Notes under the pieces: model-generated
The model's database searches: none
What the model saw: the letters and a program-made list of their open reading frames with translations, nothing else
What the model was told of the DNA's origin: nothing
Made by a program: the position numbers and the translations under genes
Shown here: piece after piece, positions 8,176 to 18,446 of the stretch
Layout: each line of letters starts with the position of its first letter
Numbering within the stretch: position 1 is the first letter of the stretch
NCBI RefSeq assembly: GCF_002849715.1
Contig: NZ_CP018863.1
Span: forward strand, 1,798,001 to 1,862,000
DNA: 64,000 bases
Source: Arthrobacter crystallopoietes
Lineage (GTDB): Bacteria; Actinomycetota; Actinomycetes; Actinomycetales; Micrococcaceae
Direction of reading: 5' to 3'

Positions 8176-9387
8176 CTAGGCAGCGCGCGGCGGACGATGT
8201 TTGCGGCCGTGGACAATGTAATAAAGTACGACGGTGGCAAGCACCAGGACGCACAGCGCACCGAACATTCCCGGGTAGCCTGTCAGCGGCAGGAGGGCGC
8301 CGAGGACCACTGGACCCACGCCGACTCCCAGGTCGAGCATCAGGTAGAACGTGGACGTTGCCGTGCCGAGGCGCATTTCGGGTGCCTCGGTGACCGCGAT
8401 GGCCTGGATGCTGGGCGTGAGGCTACCGAAACCTAAGCCGCTGAGCACGCCGGCCGCGGCGACGGACCACACGGCCGGCTCCAGGGCGAGCAAGCCGAGG
8501 CCCGCCGCGAAGACGGCCAGAGCGGGGTAGATGATTGCGTTGTCGCCCCGGCGGTCGTGGATCCGGCCCACGAACAGGCGGGAGACCAGCACGGCCACCG
8601 CGTAGACCAGGAAGAACATGCTCGCAGCGGAGGCGATTCCCTGCTCCAGGGCATATGAAGTGAGGAAGGCCAGGAAGCCGGAGTAGGCCACGCCGCAGAC
8701 CAGAATGACCGTCGAGACGGGCAGCGCGCCCGGCTCGAGCACCGCCGCCAGCGAGATTCGTCGCCGGCCGGTTCCCCGTTTCCGCCCGGACCCGGCGCGC
8801 TTGGGCAGCTCCGGCAGGCGGATGGCGAGGGCGATCAGGAACGCGGCCACCGAGCACGCCGCGCAGAAAAAGAACAGGCCCGCGTAATTTCCTCCGGCCG
8901 AAAGCAGCACAGCCAGGAACGGCCCCAACGCGATGGACAACGTGGTGGACAAGCCGAAGTAGCCCGTCCCTTCGCTCCGCCGCTCCGGCGGAATCAGCGT
9001 CTGCACCGATGCGGCGACGGCGGTGCTGCCCGCGCCGAAGGCCATGCCGTGGATGATGCGCAGCGCCAGCAGCAGGGGCAGCGAACCTGCCGGAATATAA
9101 AGCAGGGAGGCGGCCACGAAGACCAGCAGGGCCGCCAGCAGCAACCGGCGCCGGCCCACCACATCGAGCAGCCAGCCAGCGAAAATCCGGGCGAACACCG
9201 AGCCGATAATGAAGGAGCTGGAGGCCAGGCCGGCCAGCGTGTCCGAGGCCCGGAACCGCTCCACCGCGTAGAGCGCCATCGAGGTCATCAGCAGGTAGAA
9301 GACCATCGAGATGAACAGGTTGACGGCGATCGCGAGAACGAAGTCCTTGGTCCAGAGCTTTCCGGACTGCCGGCCGCTCCCGCTCAT
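8176..9387 (-). CDS. MFS transporter
   Basis: 403 residues with about 12 hydrophobic segments. The motif A-like loop DVVGRRRLLL follows TM2, and HDRRGDNAIIYP is its counterpart in the second half. The ATG at 9387 is preferred over one 24 nt further out because AAGGGA lies about 8 nt upstream. Probably a drug or metabolite efflux carrier; substrate not predictable. It converges with the LytR_C gene. Confidence 0.85.
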   Translation of the reverse strand: MSGSGRQSGKLWTKDFVLAIAVNLFISMVFYLLMTSMALYAVERFRASDTLAGLASSSFIIGSVFARIFAGWLLDVVGRRRLLLAALLVFVAASLLYIPAGSLPLLLALRIIHGMAFGAGSTAVAASVQTLIPPERRSEGTGYFGLSTTLSIALGPFLAVLLSAGGNYAGLFFFCAACSVAAFLIALAIRLPELPKRAGSGRKRGTGRRRISLAAVLEPGALPVSTVILVCGVAYSGFLAFLTSYALEQGIASAASMFFLVYAVAVLVSRLFVGRIHDRRGDNAIIYPALAVFAAGLGLLALEPAVWSVAAAGVLSGLGFGSLTPSIQAIAVTEAPEMRLGTATSTFYLMLDLGVGVGPVVLGALLPLTGYPGMFGALCVLVLATVVLYYIVHGRKHRPPRAA

Positions 9388-9468
9388 GCACTGATCCCTT
9401 CGCCCACACACTGATGGGCCGGGGAAGCTCCCGGCCCATCAGCAATTATCCCCGGTCTAGGGGTGCAG

Positions 9469-10170
9469 TTAGTTGCAGCCGTCCGGACCGCAGGTGGCGC
9501 CGTCGTCGTTGTTTCCGGAAAGCATAGTCAGCGGATTGCGTTCCGCCCAGGCCTGCGCCAGCGCCTGGCTGAAGCTTTCGGTGGGCTGGGCGCCCGAGAT
9601 GCCGTACTTGCGGTCCAGCACGAAGAACGGCACGCCGGTCACGCCGAGCGCACGGGCCTCGGCGATGTCCGCCTGCACGTCCTCGGTGTAGCGGTCGCCC
9701 TCAAGCGCCTCGCGGATTTCCGCCTCGTCCAGACCAAGTACGACGCCGGTGCGCACCAGATACTCCACGTCGCCGATGTCTTCGCCGTGTTCGAAGTGGC
9801 CGGACAGCAGCGCTTCCTTGGCCTGCGCGTCCAGGTCGTGGGCCTTGGCCAGGTGCAGGAAACGGTGCGCGGTGAAGCTGTTGGCCACCACGATCTTGTC
9901 GAAATCGTAGGCCAGGCCTTCACCCTCGGCCTGCTCCGTGACATGCGCGAACATCTGGCGGACCTGGTCCTGCGGCATGCCCTTCATCTGGCTCAGGTAC
10001 TCGGTCTCCGTGCCGTCGTAGTGCGCCGGCAGGCTGGGATCCAGCTGGTAGCTGCGCCACTGGACGTCAATCTGGTCCTTGTGCTCGAACTTCTCGAGGG
10101 CTTTCTCGAAACGGCGCTTTCCGATGAAGCACCAGGGGCAGGCAATGTCGGACCAGATTTCAATCTTCAT
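9469..10170 (-). CDS. DsbA-family oxidoreductase, FrnE-like
   Basis: 233 residues. Thioredoxin-fold active site CPWC at residues 11-14 (IWSDIACPWCFIG), the long helical insertion of FrnE-type proteins, cis-Pro loop GVTGVPFFVLD near residue 160, and a C-terminal CGPDGC that could bind metal or form a second disulfide. No signal peptide, so cytosolic. Polyketide-type FrnE and the Deinococcus thiol isomerase belong to this family. A GTG six bases upstream (10176) with AGGA at good spacing is an alternative start. Its start lies 16 bp beyond the end of the permease gene on the same strand, so the two are probably co-transcribed. Confidence 0.9.
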   Translation of the reverse strand: MKIEIWSDIACPWCFIGKRRFEKALEKFEHKDQIDVQWRSYQLDPSLPAHYDGTETEYLSQMKGMPQDQVRQMFAHVTEQAEGEGLAYDFDKIVVANSFTAHRFLHLAKAHDLDAQAKEALLSGHFEHGEDIGDVEYLVRTGVVLGLDEAEIREALEGDRYTEDVQADIAEARALGVTGVPFFVLDRKYGISGAQPTESFSQALAQAWAERNPLTMLSGNNDDGATCGPDGCN

Positions 10171-10186
10171 GGACACGTCAACATTC

Positions 10187-11662
10187 CTAGCCGTCGATGT
10201 ATTCCGGCCGGACGGCGCCGGTGCCGGTATCCCGGTCCGTCCGGCCGCGCTGCGCGGTTTCGCCATCCCGTCCGGTCTCGTCCACCAGCTCGGCCCGCAC
10301 ATGGCCCTTGCCCTTGATCCCGAAGTGGTACGCGACGAACAGCACCGCGATCCACGCCACCCCGACAATCAGCGCCACGCGCGTGTCCGGCATGATGCCC
10401 AGCAGCACCACCACGAACACCATGAACGCCAGCGCGGCGTAGGAGGCCACCGGCCAGAACGGCACGCCGAACTCGGAGGCAGGCAGCTTCTTCCGCGCAA
10501 TCTCGCGCTTCATCGCGATGTGCGAGAGCAGGATCATCAGCCACACCCACACGGTGGCGAACGTAGCGATCGAGGCGATGATCAGGAACAGGGATTCGGG
10601 CAGCAGCACATTGAGGACGACGCCGACCAGCAACACCGCTGTCATCGTCGCCACCGTCATCCACGGGACGCCGTGACGGGAGATCCGCGCGAAGGACGCC
10701 GGCGCGTGGCCCTGCTGTGCCAATCCATACATCATCCGGCCAGCCCCAAAGGTATCCGAGTTAATGGCCGAAATCGCGGCCGTGATCACTACGGCATTGA
10801 GGATGTGCGCCGCGGCCGGAATGCCCAGCGTGTCGAAGATCTGCACAAACGGGCTGGTCTCGCCGTCGATCTGGTTCCACGGGAAGATCATCATCAGCAC
10901 TCCGAGCGTGCAGACGTAGAAGAGCAGGATTCGCACCGGCACGGTGTTGATCGCCGCCGGAATCGCCTTTTTCGGGTTTTCCGCCTCGCCCGCCGTGATG
11001 CCGATGGTTTCGATGCCGCCGAACGCAAACATCACAATCGAGAAGGAGGCCAGCAGGCCCCAGAACCCGTTGGCGAAGAAACCGCCCGAAGCGAGCATCG
11101 TTCCCAGTCCCGGGTTGGCCGCGTCCGGCAGACCGAAGCCGAACACCACAATCGCGGCCCCGCCGGCGATCATCGCAATAATGGCGGCCACCTTGATGAT
11201 CGAGAGCCAGAACTCGGTCTCGCCGAACACCTTGACCCGCATCAGGTTCAGCGCCGCGATGAGACAGACCACGGCGAGGATCCAGATCCAGCGCGGCACG
11301 TCCGGGAACCAGAAGCCCATGTAGATGCCGAACGCCGTCACATCGGCAATGGCCACAATCGCCATCTCGAAGGCGAAGGTCCAGCCGGTGATGAATCCGG
11401 CGAACGGACCGAGGTAACGGCTCGCGTACTGCCCGAAGGAGCCGGACACCGGATGCCGCACGGCCATCTCGCCCAACGCCCGCATCACCAGGAAGACTGC
11501 GGCGCCGCCGATCGCGTAGGCCAGCAGGACGGCCGGACCGGCAGCCTGGATGGCGGCCGCCGAGCCGTAGAACAGCCCGGTGCCAATGGCCGAGCCGAGG
11601 GCCATGAACCGGATGTGGCGGACAGTCAGACCGCGCGCGAGTGCCTGGGCAAATTGTGCCAT
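10187..11662 (-). CDS. APC-family amino acid permease
   Basis: 491 residues with about 12 membrane segments. The AAT-type signature [21 protein letters not shown] opens the protein, and [22 protein letters not shown] is the conserved loop after TM6. This places it with the aromatic/branched/proline permeases (AroP, ProY, GabP). The hydrophilic C-terminal tail of about 40 residues is Arg/Glu/Thr-rich. ATG 11662 gives the usual N-terminus; a GTG 21 bases further out is possible. Confidence 0.85.
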   Translation of the reverse strand: MAQFAQALARGLTVRHIRFMALGSAIGTGLFYGSAAAIQAAGPAVLLAYAIGGAAVFLVMRALGEMAVRHPVSGSFGQYASRYLGPFAGFITGWTFAFEMAIVAIADVTAFGIYMGFWFPDVPRWIWILAVVCLIAALNLMRVKVFGETEFWLSIIKVAAIIAMIAGGAAIVVFGFGLPDAANPGLGTMLASGGFFANGFWGLLASFSIVMFAFGGIETIGITAGEAENPKKAIPAAINTVPVRILLFYVCTLGVLMMIFPWNQIDGETSPFVQIFDTLGIPAAAHILNAVVITAAISAINSDTFGAGRMMYGLAQQGHAPASFARISRHGVPWMTVATMTAVLLVGVVLNVLLPESLFLIIASIATFATVWVWLMILLSHIAMKREIARKKLPASEFGVPFWPVASYAALAFMVFVVVLLGIMPDTRVALIVGVAWIAVLFVAYHFGIKGKGHVRAELVDETGRDGETAQRGRTDRDTGTGAVRPEYIDG

Positions 11663-11797
11663 GGGAAACGTACCTAGTTTCACGAAGGGGGAGGGCCGGA
11701 AAGAAAAAGCGGCCGGTTAATCTTACGCCCGCGCCGATGGGCCAATCTCACACACGGCGGTTCCAGTGGCCAACCCCACAGCGCAAGCGAAGTCTCG

Positions 11798-11803
11798 TAC
11801 GCT
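11798..11803 (+). promoter_or_regulatory. -10 box of a leaderless promoter
   Basis: TACGCT lies 6 nt before ATG 11810. There is no Shine-Dalgarno sequence between. Confidence 0.45.
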
Positions 11804-11809
11804 TCTGGA

Positions 11810-12460
11810 ATGGCCATAATTTACGACGCAGTCCTGAATCCCTCCAAAATCGATCTCCTGGCATCGTGGCTGCCGGACCAGCCGTGGTTCCCGCAGATAG
11901 GGGAGCAGCGTTCGGAGCCAGGAGAGCAGCCAGCGCTGGAGCCCATCGGTGCATTCCGCTTCGACGACCCCACCGGCGACGTCGGCATGGAAGTCCACCT
12001 GTTGCGCCTTGAGGACGGCACTGTCCTGCAGGTTCCGCTGAGCTACCGCGGCGCGCCGCTGGACGGCGCCGAACCGTGGCTCGCCGGCACCATGGAGCAC
12101 TCCGTGCTCGGCAAGCGCTGGGTCTACGACGCCTGCGGCGACCCGGTCTTCGCGGCAGCACTGGCCACGGCAATCCTGCAGGGCGGCACCGAGGCCGAGC
12201 AGTTCCTCGACAAAGACGGCACGCTCGAACCCCTAAAGCGTTCGGTCAGCGTCCGCGGCAGCGGCACCCCTGGCACCGAAGTCCCGCAAATTACGACGGC
12301 GGTGCCCGCCACCGTAGGTGCGGTCACCACCATCACCGCCGGGTTGCTGGCCCTTTCCCTGTACCGCATCCCGGTTGCGAATGAACCCGGTACGCATGGC
12401 AACACGCTCACCGGTACCTGGGGCGGTAATGCTCCGGTGGTTCTGGCCTCCATTCCGTAA
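11810..12460 (+). CDS. maltokinase N-terminal cap-like domain protein
   Basis: 216 residues matching stand-alone homologues of the maltokinase N-terminal cap, common in Actinobacteria and often misnamed 1,4-alpha-glucan branching protein. Visible features: LLASWLPDQPWFP near the N-terminus, VGMEVHLLRLEDGTVLQVPLSYR in the middle, GTMEHSVLGKRWVYDACGDPVF, then a C-terminal Thr/Gly-rich segment. The kinase domain itself is absent, so it is probably a regulatory or orphan cap protein; biochemical role unknown. Expressed from its own leaderless promoter. Confidence 0.75.
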   Translation: MAIIYDAVLNPSKIDLLASWLPDQPWFPQIGEQRSEPGEQPALEPIGAFRFDDPTGDVGMEVHLLRLEDGTVLQVPLSYRGAPLDGAEPWLAGTMEHSVLGKRWVYDACGDPVFAAALATAILQGGTEAEQFLDKDGTLEPLKRSVSVRGSGTPGTEVPQITTAVPATVGAVTTITAGLLALSLYRIPVANEPGTHGNTLTGTWGGNAPVVLASIP

Positions 12461-12501
12461 CTCCCGAATTTCACTCCCCAATTTTCGGCGGACACTACCT
12501 A

Positions 12502-12530
12502 TTGACCCCGCCGTCATGGAGGACTAATCT
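12502..12530 (+). promoter_or_regulatory. leaderless promoter of the ArsR/SRPBCC pair
   Basis: TTGACC (12502-12507), 17-nt spacer, TAATCT (12525-12530), then 8 nt to ATG 12539. The transcription start is predicted at the A of the ATG. Confidence 0.65.
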
Positions 12531-12550
12531 ACAACCAAATGGTTGTAGAT
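12527..12550 (+). promoter_or_regulatory. 24-bp perfect palindrome over the arsR-family start codon
   Basis: Arms 12527-12537 and 12540-12550 are perfect 11-bp inverted repeats around AA (core CTACAACCA-AA-TGGTTGTAG). The palindrome covers the end of the -10 box, the predicted +1 and the start codon, the expected position for an autorepressor operator. Confidence 0.7.
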
Positions 12551-12871
12551 CAAGTTTCCGATGCCGAGTTGGACCGCCTGTTCCAGGCGCTCGCCGACGC
12601 CACCCGCCGCGATATTGTCGCCCGGGTCCTCACCGGCGAGTATTCCGTCTCAGGTTTGGCTGCCGAATACGCCATGAGTTTTGCCGCCGTCCAGAAACAT
12701 GTGGCGGTGCTGGAACGGGCTTCCCTTGTCACCAAGGAGAAGCGCGGAAGAGAGCAGATGGTGCGGATTCATCTCGAAGGGTTGAGAAGGGCGCGGCGGC
12801 TGCTCGATGACTATGAGGAGATCTGGCAACAGCGTGTTGCCCGGATCGACGACATTCTCGCTGAAGGATAG
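12539..12871 (+). CDS. ArsR-family transcriptional repressor
   Basis: 110 residues with a winged helix-turn-helix: LFQALADATRRDIVARVL, recognition-helix region MSFAAVQKHVAVLERASLV, and wing RGREQMVRI. This matches the ArsR subgroup that sits upstream of SRPBCC (AHSA1-type) genes; metal-binding Cys/His pairs of classical ArsR are absent. It is predicted to repress itself and the next gene through the palindrome over its start codon. The next gene begins 13 bp later. Confidence 0.9.
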   Translation: MVVDQVSDAELDRLFQALADATRRDIVARVLTGEYSVSGLAAEYAMSFAAVQKHVAVLERASLVTKEKRGREQMVRIHLEGLRRARRLLDDYEEIWQQRVARIDDILAEG

Positions 12872-12884
12872 AAAGGGCATCATC

Positions 12885-13382
12885 ATGCCGGTTATCAGTT
12901 CGGAAAAGGACGTCGAAGCGCTGCGCTTCACCATCGTCGCTGAATTCGACGCAAGTGTTGAGCGCGTCTGGCAGATCTGGGAGGATCCGCGCCAGCTCGA
13001 GCGCTGGTGGGGCCCGCCCACCTGGCCCGCCACTTTCGAAAAGCACGAGTTCGAGCCCGGCGGCAAGGCAAACTACTACATGACCGGACCGGAGGGAGAG
13101 AAGGCCCGCGGGTGGTGGAAATTCACCGCCATCGAAGCGCCGAACCGGCTGGAGTTCGACGACGGGTTCGCCGACGAGAACTGGGCCCCTGTCGAGGACA
13201 TGGGCATTACCCACGCAGCCGTGACGCTGGAGAATATCGACGGCAAGACCCGAATGACCACGGTGTCTGGCTTCGAGTCTGCCGAGCAGCTGCAGAAGAT
13301 GCTGGCCATGGGCATGGAAGAGGGAATGAAGGAGGCCATGGGCCAGATCGACGCCGTCATCGCCGCGCCCGCCCCTGCCTGA
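12885..13382 (+). CDS. SRPBCC (AHSA1-type) domain protein
   Basis: 165 residues, ATG 12885 with AGGG about 7 nt upstream. Begins LRFTIVAEFDASVERVWQIW, contains DPRQLERWWGPP and MTTVSGFESAEQLQKML. This is the START-like/AHSA1 fold that binds hydrophobic ligands. Paired with the ArsR-type repressor it likely forms a ligand-responsive two-gene operon; the ligand is unknown. Confidence 0.9.
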   Translation: MPVISSEKDVEALRFTIVAEFDASVERVWQIWEDPRQLERWWGPPTWPATFEKHEFEPGGKANYYMTGPEGEKARGWWKFTAIEAPNRLEFDDGFADENWAPVEDMGITHAAVTLENIDGKTRMTTVSGFESAEQLQKMLAMGMEEGMKEAMGQIDAVIAAPAPA

Positions 13383-13400
13383 CCTCAAGAGTGCAGAAAA

Positions 13401-13433
13401 CGATGCCCCGGACCACATTGGCCCGGGGCATCG
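13401..13433. terminator. bidirectional terminator hairpin
   Basis: Perfect 11-bp arms 13401-13411 and 13423-13433. On the minus strand the stem is followed by TTTTCTG, on the plus strand by CTCCTATTCATTT. It could end the SRPBCC operon and catch read-through from aceB. Confidence 0.6.
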
Positions 13434-13537
13434 CTCCTATTCATTTAGTTGCTGCTTCCGCACAGCCATCCGGCCCGCCCGGCTTTCGGGCAAACTGTGG
13501 CGAATGAGGGGCCGGACGGCTCTGCGGAAAGTTCAGG

Positions 13538-13587
13538 CCGGCGGCGGGGAGGGCAGTTGCTGGCCGATGATCCTCCCCGGCCGCCGG
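13538..13587 (-). terminator. GC-rich hairpin directly after aceB
   Basis: Arms 13538-13552 and 13572-13587 pair with one bulged base, starting 5 bp past the aceB stop. No T-tract follows, so this would be an L-shaped actinobacterial terminator. Confidence 0.5.
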
Positions 13588-13591
13588 ACGG

Positions 13592-15226
13592 TTAGGCGGC
13601 GACGAGCTCTTCGCGCTTTTCGTGCAGGTAGCGCTCGTAGGCCGGGACGGTGAGGAAGGCCGGGAACTCTTCGCCCAGGGCCACTTCCTCGAAGATCTCA
13701 CGTGCGTCGTCGAAGAGGTCGTCCTCGAAGCGCGGCAGCTTGGCGAACTCTTCGTCCAGCAGCCGCTGCACCCAGTCCAGGCTGACGATCTCGCCCTCGT
13801 CGGTGATCGCGGACTGGCGGATCCACTGCCAGATCTGCGAGCGGGAGATCTCCGCGGTAGCGGCGTCTTCCATCAGGTTATGGATGGCGACAGCGCCGTT
13901 GCCCCGCAGCCAGGACTCGATGTAGCGGATGCCTACCTCGATGTTGGTGCGGATGCCGCGCTCGGTGATCTTTCCCTCCGTACCGGCGATGTTCAGCAGG
14001 CCGCGGTCATCGGGCGTGACGTCCTCGCGCTGGCGCTCGATCTGGTTGGGCCGTCCGCCGAGCACGGAGTCGAACACGTCGCGGGCCACCGGCACCAGGT
14101 CCGGGTGCGCTACCCAGGAGCCGTCGAATCCGTCGTTGGCCTCGCGGGTCTTGTCCGCACGGACCTTCTCCATCGCGATGGAGTTGGCCTCCGGATCGCG
14201 GCGGTTCGGGATGAAGGCGGCCATGCCGCCGATGGCCATGGCCCCGCGGCGGTGGCAGGCGCGCACCAGCTGCTCGGTGTAGGAGCGCATGAACGGGGCG
14301 GTCATGGTCACCTGGGTGCGGTCCGGCATCACGTAGCGGGCGCCGCGGGTGCGGAAGTTCTTGATCACCGAGAAGATGTAGTCCCAGCGGCCGGCGTTCA
14401 GGCCCGACGCGTGCTCGCGCAGTTCGTAGAGGATCTCCTCCATCTCGAACGCGGCGGTGATGGTCTCGATCAGCACGGTGGCCCGGATGGTGCCCTGCGG
14501 GATGTTCAGCATGTCCTGGGCCAGGATGAAGATGTCGTTCCACAGCCGTGCCTCGAGGTGGTTCTCGATCTTCGGCAGGTAGAAGTAGGGTCCGCGGCCC
14601 TGGGCGATCAGCCGCTGGGCGTTGTGGAAGAAGTAGAGGCCGAAGTCCACGATCCCGCCGGCCACCGGCTCGCCGCCGACCAGCATGTGCTTCTCCGGCA
14701 GGTGCCAGCCGCGCGGCCGCACCACAATGGTGGGCAGGTCAGTCAGCTGCGTGCCATGGACCTTGTACTCCTTGCCCTCGGGCGAGGTGAAGTCGATCTT
14801 CTTATCCAGCACGTCGGTCAGGTTCAGCTGTCCGTTGATGACGTTGGACCAGGACGGGGTAGAGGAGTCTTCCATGTCCGCGAGCCAGACCTTCGCGCCG
14901 GAGTTGAGCGCGTTGATGGTCATCTTCTTCTCCACCGGCCCGGTGATTTCCACCCGGCGGTCCTCGAGCCCCGGTGCGGGCGGGGCAACCTGCCAGGTCT
15001 CGTCCTCGCGGATGCTGCGGGTTCCGGGCAGGAACTTCGGGTCGTGGCCCTTGGCGATGCAGCGGCGGCGGTCCTTGCGCAGCTGCAGCAGTTCCTCGCG
15101 GCGGCCGGCGGTGGCCTTGTGCAGGCGGGCGACGAAGTCCAGTGCCTGCGGGGTCAGGATTTCCTCCTGGCGCCGCACGGGCGTAGCGGTCAGCGTGATG
15201 CCGTTCAGGGTGATCGGATCGTTCAT
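13592..15226 (-). CDS. aceB: malate synthase A
   Basis: 544 residues, the usual length of malate synthase A. Condenses glyoxylate and acetyl-CoA to malate in the glyoxylate shunt. Seen: [11 protein letters not shown] near residue 120, [46 protein letters not shown] with the catalytic-region Glu, [12 protein letters not shown] and [12 protein letters not shown] 15226 is chosen over a more upstream Met because AGGAG lies 8 nt before it. It follows aceA after 98 bp that contain a large hairpin, so the two are probably one regulated unit with differential stability. Confidence 0.97.
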   Translation of the reverse strand: MNDPITLNGITLTATPVRRQEEILTPQALDFVARLHKATAGRREELLQLRKDRRRCIAKGHDPKFLPGTRSIREDETWQVAPPAPGLEDRRVEITGPVEKKMTINALNSGAKVWLADMEDSSTPSWSNVINGQLNLTDVLDKKIDFTSPEGKEYKVHGTQLTDLPTIVVRPRGWHLPEKHMLVGGEPVAGGIVDFGLYFFHNAQRLIAQGRGPYFYLPKIENHLEARLWNDIFILAQDMLNIPQGTIRATVLIETITAAFEMEEILYELREHASGLNAGRWDYIFSVIKNFRTRGARYVMPDRTQVTMTAPFMRSYTEQLVRACHRRGAMAIGGMAAFIPNRRDPEANSIAMEKVRADKTREANDGFDGSWVAHPDLVPVARDVFDSVLGGRPNQIERQREDVTPDDRGLLNIAGTEGKITERGIRTNIEVGIRYIESWLRGNGAVAIHNLMEDAATAEISRSQIWQWIRQSAITDEGEIVSLDWVQRLLDEEFAKLPRFEDDLFDDAREIFEEVALGEEFPAFLTVPAYERYLHEKREELVAA

Positions 15227-15249
15227 GGCACTTACTCCTAAGGAAAGGT

Positions 15250-15315
15250 CCATCGAGTGGGCAGCTGATGCCCCTATTCGTCCCTCGAAAGGGGCATCAG
15301 CTGCTTTGTCGATGG
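15250..15315 (-). promoter_or_regulatory. long hairpin between aceA and aceB
   Basis: Perfect 15-bp arms 15261-15275 and 15290-15304, extended by an outer 7-bp pairing (15250-15256 with 15309-15315). No T-tract follows on the minus strand. Likely an intercistronic stabiliser, attenuator or processing site. Confidence 0.55.
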
Positions 15316-15324
15316 GAAAACTGT

Positions 15325-16641
<1,317 letters not shown>

Positions 16642-16733
16642 TGCGCTTCTCCTTGGTTTCCCCGACGTCCCTGCCGGGTGACTTCAGTTGCGGCTTGGAT
16701 GCCGAACTTCTTCGTGAAAACGACTATTCCGTA

Positions 16734-16743
16734 CCTTGCAAGG
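16734..16743. promoter_or_regulatory. candidate RamB operator (CCTTGCAAGG)
   Basis: A perfect 10-bp palindrome with a TTGCAA core midway between the divergent aceA and ramB starts. Characterised corynebacterial RamB sites contain a TTTGCAAA-like core, so this is the best candidate in the intergenic region. Confidence 0.4.
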
Positions 16744-16799
16744 GGTTATCTAGACCAAAATGCTGGAAAGATTTGCGTTTCTTCGCGTATCCTCAAGAA

Positions 16800-18290
16800 A
16801 TGACTTCTACCAGCTGGCACCGCCCCGCGAAGGCCTCTGTTGAGCCAACCAACGACGGCGACATCGACCTGATCAGCCTCGGTCGCCGCGTGCGCCACTT
16901 GCGTAAGTCGCAAGGCAAGACCCTCGACGACCTGGGCGCCGCCGTCGGCACCGCGCCGTCGCAGCTGTCGCTGATCGAGAACGGCAAGCGCGAGCCCAAA
17001 CTCGGCATGCTGCAGTCGCTCGCCAAGGCCCTCGAAGTCAGCATGGACCAGCTGCTCGGCACCGAACCGCCCAGTCGCCGCGCTGCCCTGGAAATCGAAC
17101 TGGAACGTGCCCAGCGCGGGCCGCTCTACCAGTCGCTCGGCCTGCCCAAAGTCCGCATCAGCTCGAGGCTGCCCATGGACGTGCTCGAGTCGCTCCTGGG
17201 CTTGCAGGGCGAGCTGGAGCGCAGGCTCAACGAACAGCTCGCCACGCCGGAGGAAGCCCGCCGCGCCAATGCGGAGCTGCGGAAGAAAATGCGCGAGCAG
17301 AACAACTACTTCCCGGAGATCGAGCAGGAAGCCGAGCGGGTGCTCAAGGCCGTCGGCCACACCACCGGCCCGCTGTCCCACCACCTCGTCGCGGACATCG
17401 CGGCCCACCTGGGCTTCAGCCTGCACGACGTGTCCGACCTACCGCATTCCACGCGGTCGGTGACGGATCTGAAGAACATGCGGATCTACCTCACGCAGTC
17501 GCAGCGCTCCGAGCACAGCACCCGTTCCATCCTTTTGCAGGCCCTGGGGCACTATGTGCTCGGCCACGATACGCCGGAAAGTTATGCGGAATTTCTCCGG
17601 CAGCGCGTGGCGACCAACTATTTTGCTGCGTCGCTGATGATGCCGGAGAAGGCCACGGTGGACTTTCTGCAGCAGGCCAAGAACGCCAAGGAACTGGCTG
17701 TGGAGGACATCCGCGACGCCTTCGCCGTTTCCTATGAAACCGCCGCCCACCGCTTCACCAACCTCGCCACCGAGCACCTGGGCATTTCGGTGCACTTCCA
17801 GAAGGTCCATGAAAGCGGGATTATCCACAAGGCTTATGAGAACGACGGCGTGAACTTCCCGTCGGATCACATCGGCGCGATCGAGGGGCAGAGCATCTGC
17901 CGCTACTGGACCTCGCGCGCGGTATTCGAGGTGCCGGACCAGTTCAGCGCTTACAACCAATACACAGACACGTCGGTGGGAACATTCTGGTGCACGGCCC
18001 GCACCGAGCGCTCCGCCGCCGGCAAGTTCTCGCTGAGCATCGGGGTGCCCTACGTCCACGTGAAGTGGTTCCGCGGGCGGGACACCACGGAGCGCTCCAC
18101 CTCCACCTGCCCGGACGAGCAGTGCTGCCGCCGCCCACCGAAGTCGCTGCTGGACCAGTGGTCGGGCCACGCATGGCCCAGCGCCCGCGCCCAGACCCAC
18201 CTGCTCGCCGCCATGCCCCAGGGCGCGTTCCCCGGCGTGGACGAGACGGAAGTGTATTCCTTCCTCGCCCAGCACTCGCCGGAGGACTGA
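16800..18290 (+). CDS. ramB: RamB-type XRE-family regulator of acetate/glyoxylate genes
   Basis: 496 residues from ATG 16800. N-terminal HTH_3 at about 20-80 (LGRRVRHLRKSQGKTLDDLGA, QLSLIENGKREP), then an ImmA/IrrE-like region with degenerate metallopeptidase motif (LGHYVLGHD), and a C-terminal short-chain-fatty-acyl-regulator domain (DUF2083) with Cys-rich end CPDEQCCRRPP. This architecture is that of RamB, which represses aceA/aceB in corynebacteria and mycobacteria. It is divergent from aceA. TATCCT at 16788-16793 is 6 nt before the ATG, indicating a leaderless mRNA; the frame is open further upstream but would run into aceA. Confidence 0.88.
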   Translation: MTSTSWHRPAKASVEPTNDGDIDLISLGRRVRHLRKSQGKTLDDLGAAVGTAPSQLSLIENGKREPKLGMLQSLAKALEVSMDQLLGTEPPSRRAALEIELERAQRGPLYQSLGLPKVRISSRLPMDVLESLLGLQGELERRLNEQLATPEEARRANAELRKKMREQNNYFPEIEQEAERVLKAVGHTTGPLSHHLVADIAAHLGFSLHDVSDLPHSTRSVTDLKNMRIYLTQSQRSEHSTRSILLQALGHYVLGHDTPESYAEFLRQRVATNYFAASLMMPEKATVDFLQQAKNAKELAVEDIRDAFAVSYETAAHRFTNLATEHLGISVHFQKVHESGIIHKAYENDGVNFPSDHIGAIEGQSICRYWTSRAVFEVPDQFSAYNQYTDTSVGTFWCTARTERSAAGKFSLSIGVPYVHVKWFRGRDTTERSTSTCPDEQCCRRPPKSLLDQWSGHAWPSARAQTHLLAAMPQGAFPGVDETEVYSFLAQHSPED

Positions 18291-18446
18291 CTCCCGCCGT
18301 CGTCGTTCATGGCTTGACCGGCGGGGCGGTGACGTACGTCATAATGGGTGCTGGTGTTTCCAACCCGCACCCTCGGCTGGTAGTGATGGGCGGACACGAA
18401 GCAACGGTGCCGTCGCGCGCGGCCTGAGCCAATGGAGGCTGGATAG

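Noticed and set aside
13622..15241. 539-codon plus-strand frame
   Set aside because: Exact antisense of malate synthase; Val/Gly/His-rich with no domain.
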